A stretch of DNA of 64,000 bases from Erodium maritimum (Eukaryota; Streptophyta; Magnoliopsida; Geraniales; Geraniaceae), in the NCBI GenBank assembly GCA_963921825.1, contig OY997593.1, positions 49,274,039 to 49,338,038 on the forward strand, written 5' to 3'. Position 1 is the stretch's first letter. The number at the start of each line of letters is the position of its first letter. The position numbers and the translations under genes were made by a program. Below the pieces are notes generated by a model that was given only the letters and a program-made list of their open reading frames with translations, ran no database searches and was not told the DNA's origin. Positions 1-10,857 of the stretch are shown here, in pieces.

Positions 1-609
1 CGCATCCCTCAGATCAGACTTGTTGCCCACAAGTATCGTAACAACATTCATATCAGAGTGATCTGTTCAATGTCAAACAATCCACACTTCATCAAAATTG
101 AACAAGCATGACTTTAGCCATCCATGTGGTCTTAAAAGACAGGTGAAAACAGGAAAGCAGCATCATGATTTCAGTTCAGACAACTCTGATCAATCTAACT
201 AGTAGCAGAAAATGAAATGGAAGCAAGCAGGATAAAAACTGAACCCAAAACAAGAACTGGCATGAGTCTTACTCTGAAGTTCATTCAGCCATCTGCTAAT
301 GCTCTCAAATGTCTGGCGCCTGCTGATATCATACACTAGAAGAGCCCCAACAGCTCCCCGGTAATAGGCAGATGTTACAGCCCTGAACCGCTCCTGACCA
401 GCTGTATCCCATATCTGAGCTTTAACTTCCTTTCCATTGATATTTAACTTTTGGGTTTGGAACTCTACTCCAATAGTTGATTTTGAATTAGGGTAGAACT
501 CATCTCTAGCAAATCTAGCAAGAAGATTTGATTTGCCAACTGCAGAGTCACCAACCATGACGATCTTGAAGAGGTAGTCCTCGGTTTTTTCCTCCGAATA
601 AAATGCCAT
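1..609 (-). CDS. RABA5A: RABA5a-like Rab GTPase, 5' exons (partial)
   Basis: Small Rab11/RabA-class GTPase that switches between GDP and GTP forms in trans-Golgi, endosome and plasma-membrane traffic. Exon 1 is 609-273 and exon 2 starts at 62 and leaves the window at 1. The intron (272-63) has GT and AG ends, and the split codon reads Asn, giving ELQ-N-HSDMN. Visible motifs are the P-loop GDSAVGKS, effector-loop STIGVEF, switch II WDTAGQE and, in exon 2, the guanine-specificity motif NKSD. The start is the ATG at 609-607, giving [14 protein letters not shown], the N-terminus expected for RABA5a; an in-frame TTG six bases upstream is not needed. The C-terminal half and the prenylated cysteine tail lie outside the window. 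An acceptor-like TTCTGTAG ends at 635, so the 5' UTR is probably spliced. The subfamily call rests on the N-terminus and is strong, though related RabA5 paralogues are close. Confidence 0.9.
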
Positions 610-1119
610 GGCCAACCTTCACAGAACTCTCCAACTACAGAACCACATAAATAAAAAAAGGCTTCCTAGACTGGGTCTTTTCAGGGACCAAAGAACAGCT
701 AAGCCCTTATTCAATATAAGGAAAATAAATTAGTAGATGCAAGAATAAAGGCAGGGAAAAATTATACTTGGGACAAGCTTGGAAGGAAGGGGAGGAATAT
801 AAAAGGCAAAAGAAATGCTAAAATAGTTATAATGATGCAGCACTAACAGAATCTTAAAGAATACCTTTCCTCTCAAGCCGTTATTGGCTGGATAACAGAA
901 ATAGTAGCTTCTCTCTACTGAACCTCGAGCTTCTTGTGCAGATTTATTGGAAGATAATAAGCTCTAGTTGGCACTCCAGAAATAAAGTGAAACGTTTAAG
1001 TTCCTGCGACTTAAAGAAAACCATCAGAATCTTGAAACCTTGACAGAAGAGTGGCAATTACAAAGTTACTTGTCTTAAGGGCTAACTAAAATATTGATTG
1101 CCTCCCACAAAAGATTGTT

Positions 1120-1233
<114 letters not shown>

Positions 1234-1247
1234 GGGGTACCATCCGT

Positions 1248-1475
1248 TGTAAATCAACCTTATATTGTTAACGGTGAACCAACCTGAGTCATTAAATCAA
1301 GTTGATCCAGCAACCCATGTTTTATTTAGGGAGGGTTTAATGATAAAAATTAATTCAAAGTTCTGCATATTTACAATTCATGCCATTAGTTTTTTTTTAA
1401 ATCTGGACCATCTAATGTACTTGATCTAATGGCCCAGATTAGCTTACTTGTTAACAATATACGGTTGGGTTTACA
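1248..1475. mobile_element. MITE-like element, copy 1
   Basis: Imperfect terminal inverted repeats of about 26 bp: 1248-1272 (TGTAAATCAACC...GTTAAC) mirrors 1450-1475. The interior (about 1285-1430) is clearly related to the interior of the neighbouring element at 1482-1734, sharing GGTTTAATGATAAAAA and GGACCATCTA. It is short, AT-rich and non-coding, so it would need a transposase from elsewhere. No target duplication was identified, and the superfamily is unknown. Confidence 0.6.
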
Positions 1476-1481
1476 CCGGGG

Positions 1482-1734
1482 ACTATCTACTACAAACCCC
1501 TAATATAATACAAACTACAAACTCATTAGGGTCATTAGATCAAGTAGATCATATGCCAAAGGCCCATGTTTTTTTAGGATGGTTTAATGATAAAAAGTAA
1601 ATTCAAATTTTTGTATATTTACAATACATGCCATTAATGATTTTTTTAAAATTTGGACCATCTATTTTTTGCTTCATCCAATTGTTCCTAGGGGTTTGTA
1701 GTTTGTATTAAAGAGGGGGTTTGTAGTAGATAGT
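1482..1734. mobile_element. MITE-like element, copy 2
   Basis: The left end 1482-1500 (ACTATCTACTACAAACCCC) is mirrored at 1715-1734. A second inverted pair, TAATACAAACTACAAAC, lies just inside (about 1505 and 1694-1710). The interior resembles the interior of the element at 1248-1475, so the two form an adjacent pair from one family with different ends. No coding capacity and no clear target duplication. Confidence 0.65.
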
Positions 1735-1735
1735 T

Positions 1736-3113
1736 ATCCTTTCTCCCTCTCTTTGTATATGTGTATATATATATATTGAAATCCATACCAATTAATGTGA
1801 ATTAATAACAGCAAGCTACACACATTAGTCGAAAAAGTGACAGCCCTTGAAGTGGTCAAGAATTTTCTACTGGAAATCTTGGACCATATATACCAGGCAG
1901 TAAAATGTATGGCATATTGTTTAAGCCTTTCTGGGTGTACCACAGAATCTTCCACTCATATAGACATCAAAATTCGCAAATTTACATACTTCATGGAAGA
2001 AATTATAAAAGTGAATCAGATATGTAAATGTAATTAGCAAGACACCTTAGTGAGGTTCAGCTGTTGCTCCTGATAGGCTCAAGTGTTGCTCCTAATTTTG
2101 CTCCAGCATACAGTGCTGCAGATCAAAGCTCTTCTCCCACCCAAAGAAGCTGCATTATAACCTGATAATTGATTAGTGACCAATACAAACAATGATTGAA
2201 TTTTGTTTAATAAAGATACATGACAGTAGCATACCCCCAAGCAACAGTACAAAGAACCCACAAAATCTCATAAATGATAAATTACAAAACTGCCAACTAC
2301 CAAGTGAAAACATCATGCCTCAAATGAAACTATAATTCGATGTTTTTTATAATGAAGAAACTGTACAAATTTATCAGAATTGTTAATCCCCAAGTACAAT
2401 TACTAGTTCAGCAAAAAGTAGTAGCAAATCCTCAATTGCTTCAGAAAACCCCTAATTGTTTGTGCATAGATCTACCCAAAAATAGTAAATAGCCATTTCA
2501 GGAGCAAATCCAGCTAGATCCACTGTCACCTGTCGGCGGTAACTAAACTGGTGAAGACATATGCTACTTCCCTGGTGGTTCCGGCAACAAGCGGCGACCT
2601 TGAGGATGAAGGAGAGTTTCAACGGTCACAAACCAGACTGAAGTAAGTAAAGTATCTCCTCCTATAGTTCCATTGCATGAAAATTGAATAAAAATACCTG
2701 ATAGTCACCGGAATCCGACAAGGGAGAAGGCGGTGCAAGCTGCTCTGAAGGCCGCCGGAATGTTGAAAGATCTGGAGGGAGAGAGGAACTGCGGCAAGGC
2801 AAGCTGATGAGATTTTTCAATATCGGGAGACAAAGAAAGAGGGTATTGTGTGAGTAACTTCGACGGATGGGGTATTTTAGATAATCTTTAATTACATCAA
2901 TAAATATTAACTAGCGACATCAAGAACAACAATAGAGAGATCGTAAGAAAGCAAACAATTCAATAAGAATAAATGAAATTTACATCTTGCCTTTAGAATG
3001 TCGATACTTATTTATTAACGTAATATTCTTCTTCAATTGTATGTTACAATTTACAAGGCACCTTAAAAATCGTCAAAACCAAGTGCATTACGTGTGTTTA
3101 CTCTTCTTCGGGT
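1736..3113. other. Upstream non-coding region
   Basis: Apart from the candidate leader exons at 2530-2850, this stretch is AT-rich and shows no convincing gene. It probably contains the Rab promoter (about 2850-3100) if the leader-exon model is right. Short open frames here lack recognisable protein features. Confidence 0.4.
2530..2850 (-). other. RABA5A: Candidate 5' UTR exons of the Rab gene
   Basis: Two pyrimidine-rich minus-strand segments look like non-coding leader exons. One runs from about 2850 to 2700 and ends in ACTATCAG before a GT. The second runs 2637-2530, between an acceptor CTTACTTCAG and a donor ACAG/GTGACAG. Spliced to the acceptor at 635 they would give the Rab transcript an intron of about 1.9 kb that holds the microsatellite and MITEs. 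No protein is encoded. This is inference from splice-like signals only; they could belong to another transcript. Confidence 0.3.
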
Positions 3114-4545
3114 AACATACAAAGTATTAAAAAAAAAATCAGATCATTCTAATCGGTCTTTTCTCTATACTTTTTCGACCCCATCCCAAATCTTAGCCGC
3201 GTCGTCTTCTTCTGAGCCCCTCTTCACTGTCGGCAACGCCATGGCTTTCGGCTATGGTTGTAGTCGGCGGTGATGTCCTTCTCTCCCCTTCCTTTTTACC
3301 TTCTCCTCTCTTCGTTCTTTTTTCTTCTTCGACCTTGTTTCGCCCTCAGTTCTTCCTCTCTTCCTCGAGGTCGTGTGTTAGATCCAGATGTGGGAAGCTT
3401 TTTCTTCTCTCCGAAAAGGATCGGCATGAATATGCATGGATTTCTTCGGGGGTAGTTGTGATTGGCTCGGGGAAAAGTTTATTTGGGTGTGACCAGATCT
3501 GAGATCTACCGGAGCTCCTCTCGTCTCCGCTAATCTAGGTCCGTTCTAGTTCGTTTTGGTGAGTCTTTTGGGATTTCTGATGGTCGGGGAGGGAGAAGAT
3601 GCTTCTGGTGGTTCATATCGGTGCCGATCTTCGGTGGTTTCAGGGGACTGCTCGACGTTCCTCTCGTCCCCGTCGCCTTAGGCTTGTTCCTTTGCCGACC
3701 TCTTGTCTTCCTTGAGGCTTTTGAAGATTTGGGAGTGGGAGGCTGTTTCTGGTGGTTCAGATCAGCGTGGATCTCTTTTGCCTCAGCTGGCTCGTCGGCG
3801 ACGCTTCGTTCCTTCTCCGTCTTCCTTCTTCATAATGGTTTTGTATTGGTTCGGGTAGGGTTCGGTTGATTGGGCTGGGTCGCAGGTTTTGTTCGGCTAC
3901 TGGTTCGGGTTGCATGCTGGAGCGGGTTCAGGTATGGACTTTGAGCTCGGTTGGCGGTTTCGGGTGCCGGTTCTGGGCCATGGTTTGGTTTGGCCCATGG
4001 GCCAGTCAGGGATCCCTAATGGGCATGGCCGAGACAGCTTCTCTCGTCTTCTTTTCTTGGTCTGTGGCGTTGCGCTGTGGTGGTGTGGGTAGTTATGGTG
4101 ATAGGTGTCTGGTGGGTTACAAGATTGCTTCGTTCGTGGGAGGCTTTCTTCTCGGGAGATTGTTGCGGACCATTTCTGCTCCGGTACTATTTTCTAGGAT
4201 CCTCCTCCCACTCGGTTGGGCTCTTCGTGTGTTGAGGTAGGCCTTCCCTTGCTATGTTGTTTTTTCCCTCCCTTGCCTCCCAGTTCTCATTGTAGTCTCC
4301 CTTCTTCTCGACCATGTTGGTTGGTCGATCTCGCCGGCTTAGGTGTTGGCCGTCTGCGAGTGCTTCAGGCTAAATGCCTTTGTGTGGAGACTCTCGATTT
4401 TTTGTTGGTTTAGGTGAGTACCAGTTTCTACTGGTTCTGTTACTCTCGGTTTCGGTGTTGGCCGTCGAGTTATTAGGGTCACCTGAACCTTTCATGGTTT
4501 GGGTGATCTTAATGTTTCAGGGATTTCAATTCCTTTAGTTTTTAG

Positions 4546-6233
4546 TGTTGGGTCTCGAGGTAAGGTTGGAGATGAACCAACTCGCAGCGGAAAATCAATG
4601 AAAACCAAGAGACAATTAGAACCATGAAACAACTAACAAAGAATGGATTAACAAGAGAAAAATTCAGCACTAGTTCTTACCAAAACAAGAACACCGGTTA
4701 ACGAATGATTGGCTTGAGTCTCCAAGACGCCTACGTATCCACATGGGAATCAAAGCCACGTAGTTCTTCTCTTTGAGGACTCAAGAACACAAAAATGGAG
4801 GAGGAAACTAGCCAAACCCGAAATGGCCATGGAAGAGGGAGAGAAAATGTGTTTCCTATTCTTGTCTTGTCTTTGTTATGTTGAAAAAAGATGACTTAAA
4901 CATAACAAAACCCATACTTGTCCAACTAAAGGCATGGGACAAGTATGGTGTCAAGTAAGGTGTAAATAGGACAAAGTATGGCAAGACAAGATTGTGTTAG
5001 GTGGTGAATCACCAACACCTTAATCCTTGTCTTGCTTACTTAGTACTAATTAATCAAGACTTGATTAATTAGTTCCATGGGCCTTGGTTGCATGGGCCTT
5101 TCATGGGCCTCTTGGAACATGGCCCGTGACCATTTCCAACGAGGTCCCGTGATTCGCTCATCGCCTCCATGCCTTCCATACCGGAAATGTCCAACATTAT
5201 CCGACGCGATCAATCCCAAGACTCCAAGCCTTATCTCGATCCGTAAAGTCCTATTCACTTACGGGCACATGACCCAAAACCCAGTTTTGGTCATGTCCCG
5301 AGACAACTCCCTTTTGGCCATTCTCCATAAATGTGTCAATGAGTTTCATCCTCCGGTGTGACCCTTAGGTTTATGCATGTCAATAGATCAACGTAAAATC
5401 CCATTTTACTTGATCCTATTTAAGTGGCAACTAACGAGACTTTAGTATTGCCTGACACTACATAACGAATCGACCCTGTCGATTCTAACCTTTCCGTCGT
5501 CCCTGTCATTATCCTTTTATCTCCGATATCCTGATTGAGATAAGTCATAGAGCCGTCATCCTTATTATTCTCAATCACCGTTCCTTGATATGTGAGATGA
5601 CTGAAGATATGATACCCAGTATCATGTGCATGGCCATGCTATTCTTCCAGTCACTCTCGATCAAGTGGCCGAGAACCGATATCTTTCCCATACCTTAGTA
5701 TGAGGGATAAATCCCTTAGCCGTCTTTCGTGTCACTCATGTAGCCCGTCCCCAAGCCAATCATGGCCGTTATGGAAGCCCTGTTACGGACAACGTTAGGC
5801 TCAGGTCAAACTCAGTTGTTGACTACATAGCGATCACAAAGACTCCTTGGTCTAAGGATACATGACAAGCTACAACACTGAATATGTTCATGACTTAATC
5901 TATGGCACATATTCAGGGCGGGTCGTCCAATATCATGTCCCACATGATATCTATGATCAGACTCCGGAATCTCATTCCAATGACTAACAGAACGTAAGCC
6001 ATAAAGAGCCATCTTTCATACTAGTCGCTTCTAGTGAAGCTTTGTTGACTAGGGACCCATCGAGTGTGATCTATCTCGATCTATGGTTCTATTCGCATGG
6101 TGGGCATAGATCAGAGCACACATCGATATATTACTCCAACACATAAGTAATATAAAGCCGCTTTAATTTTATTGCTAACGATGATATATACATTTGGACA
6201 TTTAGGATTGAACTACGGGCACTAAGACTAACA
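4546..6233 (-). mobile_element. Solo LTR
   Basis: The segment begins TGTTGGGTC and ends ACTAACA, the TG...CA ends of an LTR. It is flanked by the perfect 5-bp duplication TTTAG (4541-4545 and 6234-6238). It is 1688 bp with no gag or pol, so it is best read as a solo LTR left by recombination between the two LTRs of a former element. Minus orientation is preferred because the reverse strand starts TGTTAGTC and ends ACCCAACA; the family is unproven, possibly Copia. Confidence 0.75.
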
Positions 6234-7011
6234 TTTAGGGCTGCAGTTGTGAAGACCGGGAAATTTAACGGTTTAAATAACTTGTTGGAACGTCCAACAA
6301 GTTTAAATTTAACGGTTGAGAACGAGTTTAAATTTTGGATCGAGTTCAAAAAAAATTCATAAAAAAGAAAAGAAAAGGGGATCAGATTGGGCCAGCCAGA
6401 CCCAGCCACTTGGGCCGAGCCAGACGGCCCGGTCAGTGACCAAGCCCAACACGCCCCAAGGCCCAAGAGCCGACCCCAACCCTAGCATCGCACCCTTCTC
6501 TTCATCAGTTCACTCGCACGCCCTCCAACGCACTCCCTCTCTCTCGTTCTCGCATCTCCCTCAGATCCAGCCTTCTCCCCCAATCGCGCGGTAACGGAGC
6601 TATGGCCTCCATCGTCTTCTTCCTCTCCTTCTGCTTCCATCCCGACCTTTCCCTCACCCTCGATAGAAAACCTCGCCGTGAACTGAAACGAAGTCTGTCG
6701 TCGGACCTCTCGCTTCTGGTTCGTCTCTCCCGAGCACGACTCGAGTCGCCGGAGACGAGGAACCGTACGGTTTCGTACTCCCTCGCGCTCCGTCCGTCTC
6801 CTCCAACCTCGCCCTCCCTAAAAACCTCATAATCGAGCTGGTTTGGGCGAGATTCGACGGAGCAACGATGTCGGAAGCCATCACCGCTGGAGATCTCGAG
6901 TTGATGCTCCTCTCCCGAGCTCGTTCTCACCTCAGCGACATTAGGGAAGGTCACCTAAGGTGAGCAAGGCGTCGCCCTTTCCTCCCCGACCCTCTTCTTC
7001 TTGTTCCGAGC

Positions 7012-7138
7012 TGTAAGAACCGCTCGGTGGCTGGGTGGCAATGGACCGGGAGTTGTACTCGAACGTTCCCTGAGACAGGGTCAAGTGGAGTACGTTCGTT
7101 TTAAATTTCAAGGACGAAATTCTTTTAAGGGAGTAGAT
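7012..7138 (+). pseudogene. 3' tail of Gypsy-D pol and polypurine tract
   Basis: The last 127 bases before the 3' LTR encode the end of a Gypsy polyprotein, including the residues FKFQGRNSFK, followed by the purine-rich AAGGGAGTAGA. The matching place in Gypsy-C also encodes a phenylalanine-rich end just before the LTR. All upstream pol is deleted, so the sequence cannot function. Confidence 0.7.
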
Positions 7139-8039
7139 TGTAAAGACCGGGAAATTTAACGGTTTAAATAACTTGTTGGAACTTCGAGGGTTGAGAACGA
7201 GTTTAAATTTTGGATCGAGTTCAAAAAAAAACAAGAAGAGGGGATCAGATTGGGCCAGCCAGACCCAGCCACTTTGGCCGAGCCACACGGGCCGCTCAGT
7301 GACCAAGCCCAACGCGCCCAAGGCCCAAGAGCCGACCCCAACCCTAGCATCACGCCCTTCTCTTCCTCAGTTCACTTGCACGCCTCCCAACGCACTCCCT
7401 CTCTCTCGTTCTCGCGTCTCTCTCAGATTCAACATTCTCCCTCAATCGCGCGGTGACGGAGCTACGGCCTCCATCGTCTTCTTCCTCTCCTTCTGCTTCC
7501 ATCCCGACCTTTCCCTCACCCTCGACAGAAAACCTCGCCGTGAACTGAAACGAAGTCTGTCGCCGGACCTCTCGCTTCTGGTTCGTCTCTCCCGAGCACG
7601 ACTCGAGCCGCCGGAGACGAGGAACCGTACGGGTTCCTACTCCCTCACGCTCCGTCCGTCTCCTCCGACCTCACCCGCCCTAGAAACCTCAGAATCGAGC
7701 TCGGCTTAGGTGAGATTCGACGGAGCAACACTGCCGGAAGCCATCGCCACCGAAGATCTCGAGCTGATGCTCCTCTCCCGAGCTTGTTCTCACCTCAGCG
7801 GCGTCAGGGAAGGTCACCTAAGGTGCGCAAGGCGTCGCCCGTTCCTCCCCGACCCTCTTCTTCTTGTTCCGAGCCTTCTGCCACCGTCCGCCGCCGCGAG
7901 CGAAGACCTAACCCTCGTCGGCGTCGCCTCGACCACGACGGATACGAGTTGGGACCGGGCCTTGGGCCAGATCAGAACCACGAGAGACCGGGCCTTGGGC
8001 CCAGGCTGGACTTCGGGCTAGGCCCAGACTCCTGGGTCA

Positions 8040-8160
8040 GGTCTTGAGCCGGGTCTGGGTCGGGTCTAGAGCCGGGTCTGGGTCGGGTCTAGAGCCGGGT
8101 CCGGGTCAGGTCCGGGTCTGGGTTTCGGATCCGAGTTGGACCTGGATCCGGGTCGGCCGT
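8040..8160 (+). repeat. G-rich tandem motif in the Gypsy-D LTR
   Basis: Repeats of about 22 bp built from GAGCCGGGTCTGGGTCGGGT, decaying into GGGTC-rich sequence. It may form G-rich secondary structure. It is absent from the truncated 5' LTR because the deletion removed this part. Confidence 0.75.
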
Positions 8161-8940
8161 GTTAGGGCAGTTAATTAAATTAATTAATTAAATTTATTTG
8201 GTTTAAAATTGGTAACTAAAAGACGTTTTGGAAAAATCCGAGGACTTTGGACATATCGGGACTGATTGGACTTTTTAACTGTTAAAACCCAGACTTGGAC
8301 TTCGCGGACTTCGCCGGAGAAGACCGGAGTTGGCCAGGACGTCAGCAGCTAGGAGACGCCGCTGTTGGTTCTTCTAGAGGTAGGGATTACCTCGAAACAT
8401 GCTTTATTACGGATGTACTAGAATGCATATAGGGAAACTTAATAACCGGTTAAAGAACTAGTATGCATGTAGGATGTGAATAACTAGCGTAGACGTATCA
8501 AACGGTGAACATTTACGATTACTGTCTTAGGGAATTGCCGTGCTGGTAGAATCGGGCCATGTCGCGCCTGTAGGAATTGTGTGTTGAATTATCTACTTGT
8601 GTGCTCTTTGATGCTTGAACGGTTAATAAATAACGAACATGAAAACGAGTAGAGATGAACTTGTAGATGCTTATGGTGATTGAGTGACCTTATTCCTGTT
8701 TATATGATCTGTTGATTTGGGGATGTTGGGGAACGAATATCGGTTAAACCGGTGGGGTTACCACGTTGAATGTGGTGTCGGTAAGTGATGGTAAGTGTGG
8801 AACAATTGTGAGTGTAATTTAGAGTCAAAGCATATTATATTCGGTGTAACATGTCGATGCTATGTGTGGGCAAGTGTGTCGTGATTGTTATGATGTGAAT
8901 CATTGGTTGTGATATGGTCGGGTGAGTGATAGACCGATGT

Positions 8941-9180
8941 GTTCCGCGATGAGGTTGTTCCGCGAAGAGGCTGGGCCTGTGTTCCGCGATGAGGTTGTTC
9001 CGCGAAGAGGCTGGGTCTGTGTTACACGATGAGGTTGTTCCGCGAAGAGGTTGGGCCTGTGTTCCGCGATGAGGTTGTTCCGCGAAGAGACTAGGCATGT
9101 GTTCCGCGATGAGGTTGTTCCGCGAAGGGGTTGGGCCTGTGTTCCGCGATGAGGTTGTTCCGCGAAGGGGCTGGGCCCGT
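8941..9180 (+). repeat. 40-bp minisatellite in the Gypsy-D LTR
   Basis: Six head-to-tail 40-bp units start at 8941, 8981, 9021, 9061, 9101 and 9141, and a seventh begins at 9181 and decays. Each unit contains GTTCCGCG twice, so the array has a 20-bp half-period. It lies inside the 3' LTR. The opposite reading gives a repetitive peptide that is not a gene. Confidence 0.95.
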
Positions 9181-10293
9181 GTACTGCGATGAAGTCGATC
9201 GCTTCTTCCGACTTTGTGTTGGGGAAAGTTGCGTACGGCTACGCCGGGCCGAGCGGGTTGCTCCCGAGACCGTGCGATTGTGTGATTTGTTGTGTTGAGA
9301 ATGCCTTGCTTTTTGAATGAGTGTGTCTGTGCTTGTGAGTGTTACTGGGTTTGTGGACATGCTTGTCTTACTTGGATTGTTCCCTTCGGCGTGTGACTGT
9401 GTATAGCGACTAGTGTTGAGTTAAGGTTGGAGTTTGTTGGTCTGGTGGGTGACCGGGTAGACTGAGTATTGTTTTAAAATGGATAAAGTGTCACATCGAC
9501 TTTTATCAACCCTTGTATTAAACCTTAATTTTAAACCTTGGAACTGTGTTCTTTGTAAATCCGTAAAGAGGTGTTTTTCGTGGTTTTTCCTACTGAGCGT
9601 CAAGCTCACCCCTTACTTTATTGTTTTACAGGTTTGAGCGGGTTGTGGTCTAGCGGGATTCTTGGAGCTAGGGAGCTAGAGAGGATCTTAGGCTAGTCTG
9701 GTCTACAGACGTACCCTCTTTTGAACTGAACGTTTATTGTTGGTTGATGAGCTGTTGATTCATTGTATCAGTTTTACTACTTCCGGAGTATTATTTCAGA
9801 GTTTATTTCTTTAATCGCTTTATTTACTTATTATTTTAGTTCACGTCTCGAGTCCGGTCAAAACCGGATTTGGGGCGTGACAGCAGTGTTCTCATGTTGC
9901 TTTTGCTTCACTTGTGCTTAAAGGTTGGTAAATCTGGGTTTCGTAGACCTTATTTTCATTTGTGCTTCCAGGTTGTCAAATTTTGGTTTTAGACCATCAA
10001 CTGTTAGTTTTTCTTCTAGTGTTGTTGTTGGAGCTTGTTGTCTTAGTTGTCTTGCGTATAGTTGTAGCCTCATAGTCTTGTGTTTCTTTAGTTGTTTCTG
10101 TTGGTGTTGTTTACATCCCTGGGTTGTGGGGCTTTGATTACTTGAGGCTCCTTCATGGAATGCTTGTAGTTTTTTTCATCTTCATCTCCACCCTCAATAT
10201 TTACTTCAAAGATTGGGTTTTATAATATATCTTGCTGATAAAATAAAAACATACAAAGTACAATATCTTTTTCTTGATTGTCACTCAAATAAT

Positions 10294-10834
10294 CATTGTT
10301 CTAAAAGTACTCGTCTAGTTTGCCTAGGCCCCCGTCTAGGCCCCAAAATCTATAAAAACGTCCGACTTGTCGCCTCACTAGGCTCCAAAATCTGAAAACC
10401 ATATGACTCGTCGTCCCGTCCGATTTGTCGGAAACTCGGAACTCTGATTTGTGAAATTATACTTTTTAAAAAAGAGATGAAAATGTGAGAGCCACAATAT
10501 GTTTGTAATGGTCTTGAATGTCTTGATAAAAAGAATATGGGATGTGTCTATCTTTGGTGGTTTATCATTATAATTTAGATTTTTATTAAAATTTAAAGTA
10601 CAATCAAAATGAGATAATTATTTGGTTTAGTGTTTTTGTATTTGGATACTTGATATATTTTATAGTATACAAATATAAATATAGTATATATTTTGAATAT
10701 TTGTGTAATATATATTTAATAATAATTAACAATATTAAAAAAAAAACTAAATCCGCCTAAGCATCAACTAGTCCCCACCTAACGCTTATGGGTCCTCACC
10801 GTCCGACTAGCGCCTACCTCTTTTTACAACCATA
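10294..10834. mobile_element. Possible hAT-type non-autonomous element
   Basis: The 541-bp segment is flanked by the 8-bp repeat CAAATAAT (10286-10293 and 10835-10842). Its ends are imperfect inverted repeats (CATTGTTCTAAAAG and, reversed, TATGGTTGTAAAAAG), followed by CCTAGGC/TAGGCG-rich subterminal sequence on both sides. An 8-bp duplication suggests hAT. The interior is AT-rich and non-coding. Moderate to low certainty because the inverted repeats are imperfect. Confidence 0.45.
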
Positions 10835-10857
10835 CAAATAATTATCATTAAATATTA

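Larger units (their letters stand above)
6248..9882 (+). mobile_element. Gypsy-D, nearly emptied LTR retrotransposon
   Basis: A plus-strand Gypsy element flanked by the perfect duplication GCAGT (6243-6247 and 9883-9887). The 5' LTR is only 6248-7011, beginning TGTGAAGACCGGG. The internal part is 127 bp (7012-7138). The 3' LTR is 7139-9882 (2744 bp), beginning TGTAAAGACCGGG and ending GGGGCGTGACA. Gag, protease, reverse transcriptase and integrase are all gone. The terminal GGGGCGTGACA matches the ends of the minus-strand Gypsy elements further right, so it belongs to the same broad lineage. It is inserted in the 3127-10247 retroposon, 4 bp from the solo-LTR duplication. Confidence 0.88.
3127..10247 (+). 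mobile_element. Non-LTR-type retroposon split by two LTR insertions
   Basis: The 13-base sequence AACATACAAAGTA occurs at 3114-3126 and again at 10248-10260. The right copy is preceded by an A-rich tail (GATAAAATAAAA). That is the signature of target-primed reverse transcription, as in LINEs, SINEs or retroposed transcripts. Once the solo LTR (4546-6233) and the Gypsy remnant (6248-9882) are removed, about 1.8 kb remains (3127-4545 plus 9888-10247). That part has a C/T-rich 5' leader with several upstream ATGs and a T/G-rich body, but no reverse transcriptase or DUF4283 motif that I recognise. It may be a non-autonomous LINE derivative or a retroposed non-coding RNA. Confidence 0.65.

Noticed and set aside
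3621-4240. Overlapping plus-strand frames of 82-124 codons as genes
   Set aside because: They overlap in different frames within a retroposon leader, without recognisable protein features.
4546-6141. Alternative solo-LTR boundary ending at CCAACA (6141)
   Set aside because: It gives no matching duplication, while the end at 6233 gives a perfect TTTAG on both sides.
6505-8047. Several Ser/Arg/Pro-rich frames in the Gypsy-D LTRs
   Set aside because: The same frames appear in both LTR copies and reflect the C-rich LTR sequence; no polyprotein motif.
8835-9360. Repetitive minus-strand frames rich in FAEQPHRGT
   Set aside because: Product of the 40-bp minisatellite in the Gypsy-D LTR.
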